Assembly (NCBI GenBank): GCA_030590185.1
Contig: JAUUZB010000342.1
Location: forward strand, 1 to 5,666
Source: Deltaproteobacteria bacterium
Lineage (GTDB): Bacteria > Myxococcota > XYA12-FULL-58-9 > JAUUZB01
DNA: 5,666 nt
Reading direction: 5' to 3'
Position numbers and translations under genes: made by a program. Shown here piece after piece: positions 1 through 5,321 of this stretch. The notes beneath the pieces are model-generated. The model worked only from the letters and a program-made list of their open reading frames with translations. It was not told where the DNA came from and searched no databases. Every line of letters begins with the position of its first letter. The stretch's first letter is position 1.

Positions 1-1230
1 ACGATCGATCGTTATGAGGTCGAGCGCCTCATCGGTCAGGGGGCGATGGGCAAGGTCTACCTCGCCAAGGACCCGAAGCTAGGGCGTGAGGTGGCGGTCA
101 AGCTCCTGAACGCCGCCGCCGCGGATGACTCTACCCGCGAGCGCTTCCGCCTCGAGGCGCGCGCCATCGCCGCCCTCAAGCACCCGAACATCGTCGAGCT
201 CTATGACTTCTCCGGCGCCGGGGCGGACGATCTCTTCCTGGTGATGGAGTACGTGCCGGGGCGCTCGCTCTATGACCTGGTGGCCGAGCGCGGCCCGCTG
301 GGCGAGGTGACCGCCCTGTGTATCGTGCACGAGCTGGTGCTCGCCATCGGGCATGCCCATCAGAACAACATCGTCCACCGAGACATCAAGCCGGAGAACG
401 TGCTGCTCTACAACGGCCGGGTGGTGCTCACCGATTTTGGTATCGTCAAGCAGGTGGCAGCCGAGGGGGCCCTGGGCCGGCGCCAGCAGCGCTCCATGAC
501 CGAGGCGCTCGGCACCCCGGGCTTCATGGCACCGGAGCAGCTCACCAGCCAGCCGCTCACGGCCCAGACGGACATCTTCGGGGTCGGCGCGGTGCTCTAC
601 AACCTCACCACCGGGCACCTGCCCTTCCCCAACACCAGCCTCGGCGTGCTGATCAAGGCGGTGAAGAAGGGGACCTACGACGATCCCCGCGACTTCGATC
701 CGCTGCTCTCGGACGGCCTGTGCGCGGTGATCAGCCGCTGCCTCGAGCCAAAGCCCAAGAATCGCTACACGGGCGCGGTTGAGCTGCGCGAGGCGATCCT
801 GTCGGTGTTGCGGGCCCACGGCGTGGCCGAGGTGCGCTCCGAGATTCGCAAGTATGAGGAGAACCCGGCCAAGCAAGCGATCGAACAGCGGGAGCGCTCC
901 CTCGACGTGTTGTTGCGCGACCTCAAGCTAGCCATCAAGGATAAGGACGAGCCGCGGCTACAGGCGATCGTCCAACGCATGCAGGTCATCGCGCCCTTGG
1001 GCCAGGAGGTGCGCAACGTCACCGGCATCCATTGGATCGGCAAGAGCCGGGCGCGCCTGGCGCCCAAGGGGATCGTCCGGGCCTCGCCGGCCAGGGTCGT
1101 GCTGGCCTTTTGCATTGGTGGCGGGCTCGGTGGGGCGTTCGCCCTGTTCGGGTTGGTGGCCGGGTTGATCCCCACCTCGGTGGTGGTGTTGTTCGAGATG
1201 CTCGCCGATCTGGTCGGCCTGGGTTTCTGA
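1..1230 (+). CDS. Hanks-type Ser/Thr protein kinase with C-terminal membrane anchor (5' end cut)
   Basis: The frame is open from base 1, so the start lies upstream; the in-frame ATG at 46 falls inside the glycine loop and cannot be the start. In window numbering (409 residues) the kinase core is complete: glycine loop GQGAMGKV at 12-19, VAVK lysine at about 34, probable helix-C Glu at about 52, catalytic HRDIKPEN at 126-133, DFG at 145-147 and APE at 177-179. The activation segment holds Ser/Thr residues that could be autophosphorylated. The domain ends near 272. A charged, mostly helical stretch of about 90 residues follows, then two hydrophobic segments (about 365-388 and 390-407) ending at the C-terminus. 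The kinase would therefore sit on the cytoplasmic face, anchored by a short membrane hairpin, with no large external sensor. The fold and ATP-dependent Ser/Thr phosphorylation are secure from the family; the substrate is unknown. The next gene starts 98 bases downstream on the same strand. Confidence 0.95.
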   Translation, partial: TIDRYEVERLIGQGAMGKVYLAKDPKLGREVAVKLLNAAAADDSTRERFRLEARAIAALKHPNIVELYDFSGAGADDLFLVMEYVPGRSLYDLVAERGPLGEVTALCIVHELVLAIGHAHQNNIVHRDIKPENVLLYNGRVVLTDFGIVKQVAAEGALGRRQQRSMTEALGTPGFMAPEQLTSQPLTAQTDIFGVGAVLYNLTTGHLPFPNTSLGVLIKAVKKGTYDDPRDFDPLLSDGLCAVISRCLEPKPKNRYTGAVELREAILSVLRAHGVAEVRSEIRKYEENPAKQAIEQRERSLDVLLRDLKLAIKDKDEPRLQAIVQRMQVIAPLGQEVRNVTGIHWIGKSRARLAPKGIVRASPARVVLAFCIGGGLGGAFALFGLVAGLIPTSVVVLFEMLADLVGLGF

Positions 1231-1328
1231 GCGGCGCAGGAGGTCAAGGGATCCGACCAACCGGCCCGCCGGGGAATTGTGCGGCGCGACTTGCCCCGCT
1301 CGCGCGTCCTGAGTAGCGTTGATGAGGT
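1231..1328 (+). other. Intergenic leader between kinase and coiled-coil membrane protein gene
   Basis: This 98-base gap holds no recognisable gene or clear promoter. A strong ribosome-binding-like AGGAGG lies at 1238-1243, just after the kinase stop, but no start codon sits at a usable distance behind it. A short GC hairpin is possible: a 6-bp arm at 1284-1289 pairs with 1300-1305 across a 10-base loop. GGATCC at 1250-1255 is a chance-level palindrome. Read-through from the kinase gene is plausible. Confidence 0.4.
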
Positions 1329-2126
1329 ATGGCGAACCTCCCCCAAGTCCCCAACCTCGATCCCAACGCTCCCGCTGCTCCGCCGCCCGACCCGGATCCG
1401 GCGGTGGCCCCAGCGCCCCAACCGGCTGCGGATCCCGCTGCGGCCGCTGCTGCGTCAGCCGCAGCGCAACCGACCGTCGACCCAGCAGCGGCCCAGGCCG
1501 CGGCCCAAGCCGCAGCGACGGCTGCAGCGACGGCCGGGGCGAATGGTGACGCGGACCTCGATGTCGATGTCGCCCTCGACGTCGACGATCCGGCGGGCGA
1601 GGCGGCTGAGACCGCCCCCACGCCGCGGCCTACCCAAGAGCTCGGTGAGTCCTTCGAGGAGATGCTGAGTCAATCCTCGGACCACACCCTGCGATTGGTC
1701 CGCATGGAGGAAGGGCTCACCAGCCTCTCCGACATCGTCAGCGACGCGCGCGAGGAGATGCACGCCGGCTTTGCGGAGCTGCGCAGCGTCATGCAAACGC
1801 TGTACGAGACCCAGCTCGCCAACGCACCCAAGGCGGAGCACTCGGTCGGCCCACGCATCGATGACCTCGATGCCTACACCCGCCACTCCATCGGCAAGCT
1901 CCGGACCCGCACCCTGATTCTCCTGGTGATCAGCGTCTTGGTGCTCGCCGGCGTCGGCGGCGGTCTCTACCTCGGCCATGCCGACGGTGGCGCCGCGGGC
2001 GCCGGTCAGGCGGTCAGCCTGGAGGCTCGGCCGCCCCTGCCGCCCAAGTATTTGAATGCCGCGGAGGATGAGGCGGAGCCCGACCCGGTGCCGGTCAAGA
2101 AAAAGAAGAAGCGCAAGAAGCGCTGA
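1329..2126 (+). CDS. Hypothetical single-pass membrane protein: Ala/Pro-rich N-terminus, coiled coil, poly-Lys tail
   Basis: I do not recognise this 265-residue protein. Residues 1-100 are low complexity (Ala, Pro, Asp, Gln), with an Ala-rich four-residue periodic section at about 52-70 and an acidic DLDVDVALDVDD patch at 77-88. Residues about 105-165 are rich in heptad-spaced hydrophobics and Glu/Arg and look like an amphipathic coiled coil. One membrane helix lies at about 195-217, preceded by the basic KLRTR. The remainder is a Pro-rich tail ending in nine consecutive Lys/Arg residues (257-265). There is no signal peptide. The basic residues before the helix suggest a cytoplasmic N-terminus, but the basic C-terminus conflicts with that, so topology is uncertain. 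ATG 1329 is the first start after an in-frame stop at 1323; its GAGG is too close to be a good ribosome site, so initiation is probably weak or coupled to upstream translation. It follows the kinase gene and could be its partner or substrate (inference). Confidence 0.85.
   Translation: MANLPQVPNLDPNAPAAPPPDPDPAVAPAPQPAADPAAAAAASAAAQPTVDPAAAQAAAQAAATAAATAGANGDADLDVDVALDVDDPAGEAAETAPTPRPTQELGESFEEMLSQSSDHTLRLVRMEEGLTSLSDIVSDAREEMHAGFAELRSVMQTLYETQLANAPKAEHSVGPRIDDLDAYTRHSIGKLRTRTLILLVISVLVLAGVGGGLYLGHADGGAAGAGQAVSLEARPPLPPKYLNAAEDEAEPDPVPVKKKKKRKKR
1491..1538 (+). repeat. Degenerate 12-bp tandem repeat, four units, in coding sequence
   Basis: Four consecutive 12-base units begin at 1491, 1503, 1515 and 1527. 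The first pair shares GCCCA-GCCGC and the second pair shares GCGACGGC. Within the last two units an exact 11-base direct repeat, GCAGCGACGGC, occurs at 1512-1522 and 1524-1534. The units encode the AQAA/AQAA/ATAA/ATAG series of the host protein. The repeat stays in frame, so unit gain or loss would change linker length without a frameshift. Confidence 0.75.
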
Positions 2127-2145
2127 CCCGCGCCCGCCGCGGGTC
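2125..2145. terminator. GC-rich hairpin between convergent genes, possible bidirectional terminator
   Basis: A perfect 8-bp inverted repeat (GACCCGCG at 2125-2132, CGCGGGTC at 2138-2145) with a 5-base loop starts inside the stop codon of the plus-strand gene. It lies 5 bases beyond the stop of the minus-strand gene that ends at 2151. Its place between converging genes suits a two-way terminator. Neither strand has a following T-run, so it is not a canonical intrinsic terminator; it may act as an mRNA 3' end stabiliser or need Rho. Confidence 0.45.
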
Positions 2146-2150
2146 TCCCG

Positions 2151-2711
2151 TCATGCCTCGTAGGTTGCCCGTGCGAAGCGCCGGTACAGCCAGTACACGA
2201 AGGCTCCGGCCCCCACGTATAGCGCGATCCCCAACCACCCGGCAGGGGTGGCGACCAGCAGGTCCGCCTGTCCCTGTAGGTAGGTCTCATAGTCGCCGAG
2301 GTGGAGGACCTGATCGCCGAACAGCACCACCAGCGCCACGCCAACGGTCGCCGCAGTCACCATCGGTGCGACCCGTAGGGCGACGTTGTCGCGCCGGATC
2401 CCCCAGCGGACCAAACCGTAGCCCACCATGGCGGCGGTGTAATTCAACACCACCGCGAGTCCGGAGAGCCAGCCGGCCCATTGGTCGAGGTTGGGGAAGA
2501 GCTGCGGGTCGAACCAGTAGAACATCGACCATTGGGGATAGAAGCGAAACAGGAGGGTCGCCGCCGGCGTGATCACTAACGACTCGAAGGCGAGCAGCAG
2601 CAGGAGGTGCCAGGTCAATAGCTCGCCGCGCAGGGCAGGCGAGCGACGGGCGGTCCAGGCCACAGCCGCACCGAAGCCGAGGTTGGCGCAGATGTTCACC
2701 AGAACAGGCAT
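2151..2711 (-). CDS. Hypothetical five-helix integral membrane protein
   Basis: This 186-residue protein is mostly hydrophobic. Predicted membrane segments lie at about 3-20, 33-56, 76-103, 114-132 and 157-176, with no cleavable signal peptide. The loop between helices 2 and 3 (about 57-75) is strikingly aromatic, FYPQWSMFYWFDPQ, and is the most likely functional or family-defining motif. Short loops carry RR or RRD clusters (22-23, 106-108, 177-178), which help set topology. No enzyme or transporter signature is visible and I assign no function. ATG at 2711 is supported by a GGAG (bases 2720-2723 on the complement) 8 bases upstream. The gene is divergent from the MglA-like GTPase gene across 92 bases and converges on the coiled-coil membrane protein gene. 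An overlapping frame on the same strand lacks coherent protein features. Confidence 0.85.
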   Translation of the reverse strand: MPVLVNICANLGFGAAVAWTARRSPALRGELLTWHLLLLLAFESLVITPAATLLFRFYPQWSMFYWFDPQLFPNLDQWAGWLSGLAVVLNYTAAMVGYGLVRWGIRRDNVALRVAPMVTAATVGVALVVLFGDQVLHLGDYETYLQGQADLLVATPAGWLGIALYVGAGAFVYWLYRRFARATYEA

Positions 2712-2803
2712 GTACCCTTCTCCCGCAGCTCGTCACACCGAATCAAGGTCAGTGCACGCCGACCCTTCAAAAGGCCCGGCGAATGAGGCTATAGGATGCG
2801 GTC
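2712..2803. promoter_or_regulatory. Divergent promoter region between membrane protein and MglA-like GTPase genes
   Basis: This region must supply expression to both flanking genes. For the plus strand a weak sigma70-like pair is visible: TTCAAA (2766-2771) and TATAGG (2790-2795), 18 bases apart. TATAGG overlaps the ribosome site and lies only 8 bases before the start codon, which would imply a nearly leaderless transcript, so this promoter is doubtful. AGGA (2793-2796) sits 7 bases before GTG 2804 and fixes that start. No convincing minus-strand promoter was seen. Confidence 0.4.
2757..2781. repeat. 25-bp imperfect inverted repeat, candidate operator
   Basis: The arms are CGCCG at 2757-2761 with CGGCG at 2777-2781, and CCTT at 2764-2767 with AAGG at 2771-2774. 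They are separated by two unpaired bases on each side, around a CAA centre. Nine of eleven arm positions pair, and the element is exactly symmetric. It lies in the divergent promoter region, 22 bases upstream of the GTPase start, and overlaps the weak -35-like element. That position suits a dimeric repressor site or a leader hairpin; the binding factor is unknown. Confidence 0.5.
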
Positions 2804-3808
2804 GTGTCCGCAATCAACTTTCACACCAAGGAAATCTCGGTCAAGATCGTCTATTACGGTCCCGGGCTGTGTGGAAAAACGACCTCCCTGCAGGCGATCT
2901 ACAAATCCCTGCCGGAGAAACGTCGCAACCAATTCGTCTCCCTGGCCACCGAGGTTGACCGCACGATCTTTTTCGACTTCTTGCCGGTCACCGCCTACCG
3001 GATCCGAGAGTTCGCGGTCCGTCAGCAGCTCTACACCGTCCCCGGCCAGGTCTTCTACAACGCCACGCGCAAGCTGGTGTTGAACGGTGTCGATGGCTTG
3101 GTCTTTGTGGTCGATTCGCAACGGGCGATGAAGGACGCGAACCTCGAGTCGCTGCAGAATCTGGAGGAGAACCTGCGCGATCTCGGCATGGACGTCGCGA
3201 ACGTGCCGATGGTGATCGAGGCCAACAAACGGGATCTACCCGACGTCTTCAGCATCGACGAGGTGGACGAGCTGTTCAATCCGCGCGATGTGCCGGTGTT
3301 CGGCACGGTGGCCACCACCGGCGAGGGGGTGCCGCTGGCCCTCAAGACGGTCAGCCAGCTGGTGGTCAACAACCTGCTGCGCAAGGGTATGGGCCGCCGG
3401 ATCCTCAACCCGGAGTCCCGCACCAGCGCCGAGGGTGGCCTGTCCGCTAGCGTGGCGGCGGCTGCGGAGGCGGCCGGTCAGGCCCCGACCAAATCGAATC
3501 TCGGCCTGTGGCCCGATGGCGAAGTGGCCGAGCTCGGCCAACGGATCGTCGAGGCGATCGAGGCGCAACGGTGGGCAGCGGCGGTGCTCGCCGCCGAGGC
3601 GTTGGTGCGCAACCGGGCAAAGGCCTGGGCCAGCGACATCGAGTACGCGGCGGGTGGTCCGGTGCCACCGTTCCTGTGGCTGCGCGGCGCGCACTCCACC
3701 CGCTATCAGGTTTTCGCCGAGGCGGTGGCCGCGGCGCAGGCCGAGCGCGAGGTCTCACGCCAGGACGCCATGGCGGCGTTCATTTTGGCGCTGCAGGCGG
3801 TTTGGTAG
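2804..3808 (+). CDS. MglA-family small Ras-like GTPase with C-terminal helical extension
   Basis: Residues 1-195 match MglA, the bacterial Ras-like GTPase that sets cell polarity and controls gliding and type IV pili in Myxococcus. The N-terminus MSAINFHTKEISVKIVYYG closely follows the Myxococcus pattern. The P-loop is GPGLCGKT at 19-26, the switch I region ends in DRTIFFDFLP at 52-61, the G3 motif TVPGQ is at 78-82 (Thr in place of the usual Asp, as in MglA), NKRD is at 141-144, and ATTGEG is at about 170-175. Arg53 and Gln82, important in MglA GTP hydrolysis with MglB, are both kept. MglA is about 195 residues; this protein has 334. The extra part starts with an Ala-rich linker (about 205-230) and continues as Ala-rich helices to the end, without a roadblock-like pattern. 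GTG 2804 is chosen for its AGGA 7 bases upstream and the family-typical N-terminus. It is probably an MglA paralogue rather than the orthologue, because of the extension and the absence of mglB here. Confidence 0.93.
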   Translation: MSAINFHTKEISVKIVYYGPGLCGKTTSLQAIYKSLPEKRRNQFVSLATEVDRTIFFDFLPVTAYRIREFAVRQQLYTVPGQVFYNATRKLVLNGVDGLVFVVDSQRAMKDANLESLQNLEENLRDLGMDVANVPMVIEANKRDLPDVFSIDEVDELFNPRDVPVFGTVATTGEGVPLALKTVSQLVVNNLLRKGMGRRILNPESRTSAEGGLSASVAAAAEAAGQAPTKSNLGLWPDGEVAELGQRIVEAIEAQRWAAAVLAAEALVRNRAKAWASDIEYAAGGPVPPFLWLRGAHSTRYQVFAEAVAAAQAEREVSRQDAMAAFILALQAVW

Positions 3809-3815
3809 GGGCGAG

Positions 3816-4529
3816 CTACTTCTGCATGTCTTCGGCGAGGTAGGAGAGGATCACCTCGTCGAGGGACTTTTCGCTGATCAGGTCTTCACCAAAGATCGAA
3901 TCGACCACGCTCTCGTCGTTGGAGTCGAATGCCTTCTGCAGCGTCTCGGCCTCGATGAAGGTCTCCGGCGGCGGTGCGTCGCCGAAGAAGCTCGAGGCCA
4001 TCGAAATCAACGAGTTCTCCAGCCCATCGTCGGCCGATGAAGACCCGAAGATTGCCGGCGCTGGCTGAGCAGGAGGCAGCGGCGGTGGCGCGGCCCCAGC
4101 CGGGGGTTGGGCCACGGGAGGTGGCGTGGCGGCGGCCGGAGGTTGGGTGGCCGCTGGTGCTGGTGCTGCCTTCCCGCCGACGTCCGCCATCCCAAAGGAG
4201 GTGCTGTGTTGCCCGGCGTCGACGTTCAGGGGCGCCGGGCCATTGAGCATGGCGGCGTTCTTGGAACGGATGGCGAGCGGCTCGTCGAGCTGGCCTTTGA
4301 TCAGGGCCTTGATGATCGCTTTGTGCTGATTCTGCATCAGCTCGACGATCGCCTTGTCCTGGCCCTCGCTGCCCACGATATCGGCGTAGGAGGTCTTGCG
4401 CGACTCGATGATGTTCCCACCGACGAACAGGTGGGTGATGATGTGCGGGTTCTCCACACCAGAATCTTCAGTCTGGATGTGGCAGATCTGCTCCTTGTAT
4501 TTTATGTTGTGGTTGTAGCCCGGAATCAT
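3816..4529 (-). CDS. Conserved-looking hypothetical protein: N-terminal domain, Pro/Ala linker, C-terminal helical motif
   Basis: This 237-residue protein has three parts. Residues 1-85 form a compact block (MIPGYNHNIKYK..., HIQTEDSG, HIITHLFVGGNI, RKTSYADI, QHKAIIKAL) with regular strand- and helix-like segments. From memory it resembles proteins of unknown function in myxobacteria, but I cannot name a family. Residues about 118-160 are a Pro/Ala-rich flexible linker. Residues about 165-237 are acidic and helical, ending in SEKSLDEVILSYLAEDM, which looks like a short interaction motif. There is no signal peptide or membrane helix, so it is probably a cytoplasmic adaptor-like protein (inference). 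ATG 4529 has GGAAG (complement of 4537-4541) 7 bases upstream. It lies 55 bases downstream of tRNA-His on the same strand and could share its transcript. Its stop is 7 bases from the stop of the converging GTPase gene. Confidence 0.88.
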   Translation of the reverse strand: MIPGYNHNIKYKEQICHIQTEDSGVENPHIITHLFVGGNIIESRKTSYADIVGSEGQDKAIVELMQNQHKAIIKALIKGQLDEPLAIRSKNAAMLNGPAPLNVDAGQHSTSFGMADVGGKAAPAPAATQPPAAATPPPVAQPPAGAAPPPLPPAQPAPAIFGSSSADDGLENSLISMASSFFGDAPPPETFIEAETLQKAFDSNDESVVDSIFGEDLISEKSLDEVILSYLAEDMQK

Positions 4530-4584
4530 CGCAGCGCTTCCAACTACCCTTGGCGCAAGGACCCGACGTTCGACGCGTTAAAAA
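4530..4584 (-). other. Spacer between tRNA-His and the downstream gene, with a short hairpin
   Basis: Read on the minus strand, the encoded CCA end of the tRNA is followed at once by five Ts (complement of 4580-4584). No separate stem precedes them, so this is not a proper terminator. A small perfect hairpin (5-bp arms 4548-4552 and 4556-4560, 3-base loop) lies about 20 bases before the start codon of the downstream gene, just beyond its ribosome site. I see no convincing promoter, so the downstream gene may be read through from the tRNA promoter. Confidence 0.35.
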
Positions 4585-4661
4585 TGGGGTGAACGAGGGG
4601 ACTTGAACCCCCGACCACTGGTACCACAAACCAGCGCTCTGCCAGCTGAGCTACGCTCACC
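4585..4661 (-). tRNA. tRNA-His (anticodon GTG)
   Basis: The complement folds as a full cloverleaf. The acceptor stem GTGAGCG (4660-4654) pairs with CGTTCAC (4595-4589), including one G-T pair. The D-arm is GCTC/GAGC. The anticodon stem CTGGT/ACCAG (4634-4630 and 4622-4618) encloses the 7-base loop TTGTGGT with anticodon GTG at 4627-4625. The T-arm carries the standard TTCAAGT loop (4607-4601). Position 73 is C (4588) and the base before the acceptor stem (4661) is G, giving the extra G-1:C73 pair that identifies histidine tRNA. CCA is encoded (4587-4585). It delivers histidine at CAC and CAT codons. Confidence 0.97.
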
Positions 4662-4675
4662 ACGTTATTCGGAAA

Positions 4676-4704
4676 GTGTTACCGGGGGCCAGGGTGGTTG
4701 TAAA
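4676..4704 (-). promoter_or_regulatory. Probable sigma70-type promoter of tRNA-His
   Basis: On the complement, TTTACA (4704-4699, five of six to the -35 consensus) is followed after 17 bases by TAACAC (4681-4676, three of six, keeping the important first T, second A and fifth A). The predicted start at about 4669 would give a leader of about 8 bases before the tRNA. It begins just past the stop codon of the upstream zinc-ribbon gene, so the tRNA need not rely on that gene's transcript. Confidence 0.5.
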
Positions 4705-4711
4705 GCCCTCG

Positions 4712-5236
4712 CTACAGTTGAGCGAGACCGGCATCGCCGCCCCGGCAGCGCATGCAGAGCCGATTTCCAGGGCCTGCGGATAAAAAGACTCGGTCGCAGC
4801 ACAGGCAGGTGCGGGCTCCTAGGGCGGCCGGCGGATTGCGGCGGCCCGGTCGCTCGCCAGCGAGGTCGGCGGCCACTCCCTTGACCTGACGGATGAGCGC
4901 CTCGCTGAGTCCCAGCTCGGCGGCTCGGCGAAGGACCATCTCGTCGTCGATGCCCCGGTCGTCCATTTCGGCCATCAGGGCGGCGCGATCGTGGAGCATG
5001 CCCTCGATGATGCGACGGTCGAGGCGGGCATCAAAGCGTTGGGCTTTTTCTGACCCGTTGCCGTTGCCATTGCCACCATTATTCGCCGCCGGCGGGGGGG
5101 GCGCGGGGATTTGCCCGGCGGAAGCCTTGGCTCTCTTCACGGGTTTGGCCGGGTGGTGGCTGCGGGTCCGTGCGACCCTCTTTCCAGTCCTGCGCTGCTT
5201 GCTCGAAGTGGATTTGACCGCCCGGCGAGATGCCAT
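4712..5236 (-). CDS. Small zinc-ribbon protein with a basic N-terminal tail
   Basis: This 174-residue protein has a very basic N-terminus (residues 1-40, rich in Lys, Arg, Ser and Ala), then a Pro-rich and Asn/Gly-rich linker (42-62), a charged helical section (about 66-125, rich in Asp/Arg/Glu), and a C-terminal zinc-ribbon-like motif. The motif has CxxC at 144-147 (an extra Cys at 146), then DRVFLSAGPGNRL, then CxxC at 161-164. The four outer cysteines suit binding one zinc ion; this C-x2-C...GPGNRLC-x2-C pattern recurs in small bacterial proteins of unknown function. The tail suggests nucleic acid binding (inference). No membrane segment is present. ATG 5236 has AGGGG (complement of 5243-5247) 6 bases upstream. 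It has its own candidate promoter, and tRNA-His follows it on the same strand. Confidence 0.85.
   Translation of the reverse strand: MASRRAVKSTSSKQRRTGKRVARTRSHHPAKPVKRAKASAGQIPAPPPPAANNGGNGNGNGSEKAQRFDARLDRRIIEGMLHDRAALMAEMDDRGIDDEMVLRRAAELGLSEALIRQVKGVAADLAGERPGRRNPPAALGARTCLCCDRVFLSAGPGNRLCMRCRGGDAGLAQL
5057..5074 (-). repeat. Hexanucleotide tandem repeat in the zinc-ribbon gene linker
   Basis: Three 6-base units, GTTGCC, GTTGCC and ATTGCC on the plus strand, encode the Gly-Asn repeats of the linker on the minus strand. Changes in unit number would stay in frame and only alter linker length. Confidence 0.7.
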
Positions 5237-5260
5237 TTAGGACCCCTAACTAATTGAAAT

Positions 5261-5291
5261 CAATAGCAAAACCCAGATTCCGGTGCTATTG
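5261..5291 (-). repeat. 8-bp perfect inverted repeat in the leader of the zinc-ribbon gene
   Basis: CAATAGCA at 5261-5268 is the exact reverse complement of TGCTATTG at 5284-5291, with 15 bases between. It lies 25 to 55 bases upstream of the start codon, downstream of the predicted transcription start, so it could be an RNA hairpin or an operator just past the promoter. It stands out by being AT-containing in a GC-rich region. Confidence 0.55.
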
Positions 5292-5321
5292 CGGGAGCAG
5301 CCGGGGCCGAGTTTGATAGGC

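Noticed and set aside
79..876. Long minus-strand open frame of 265 codons opposite the kinase
   Set aside because: It is antisense to an unmistakable kinase domain and its translation is rich in His, Arg, Gly and Leu with no domain, as expected of a GC-rich shadow frame.
1238..1243. Perfect AGGAGG after the kinase stop
   Set aside because: No ATG, GTG or TTG lies 5-12 bases downstream in a sensible frame, so it does not mark a small gene.
1279..1668. Plus-strand GTG open frame overlapping the coiled-coil protein gene, Arg/Pro-rich
   Set aside because: Its product is almost all Arg, Pro and Ser, typical of an off-frame reading of an Ala/Pro gene, and it overlaps the better frame.
2097..2112. 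A-rich Lys codon run as a possible slippery frameshift site
   Set aside because: The longest A run is five and there is no X XXY YYZ heptamer; the frame ends normally at 2126.
2287..2736. Overlapping minus-strand frame of 149 codons
   Set aside because: It covers the five-helix membrane protein in another frame and its product is Arg/Pro/Gly-rich with no coherent hydrophobic pattern.
4081..4155. G-rich stretch as a G-quadruplex
   Set aside because: The G runs simply reflect Pro codons on the opposite strand and spacing is irregular; no clear four-run, three-G motif with short loops.
4585..4661. tRNA-His as an integration (att) site
   Set aside because: No integrase gene and no repeated tRNA 3' end is found in the window.
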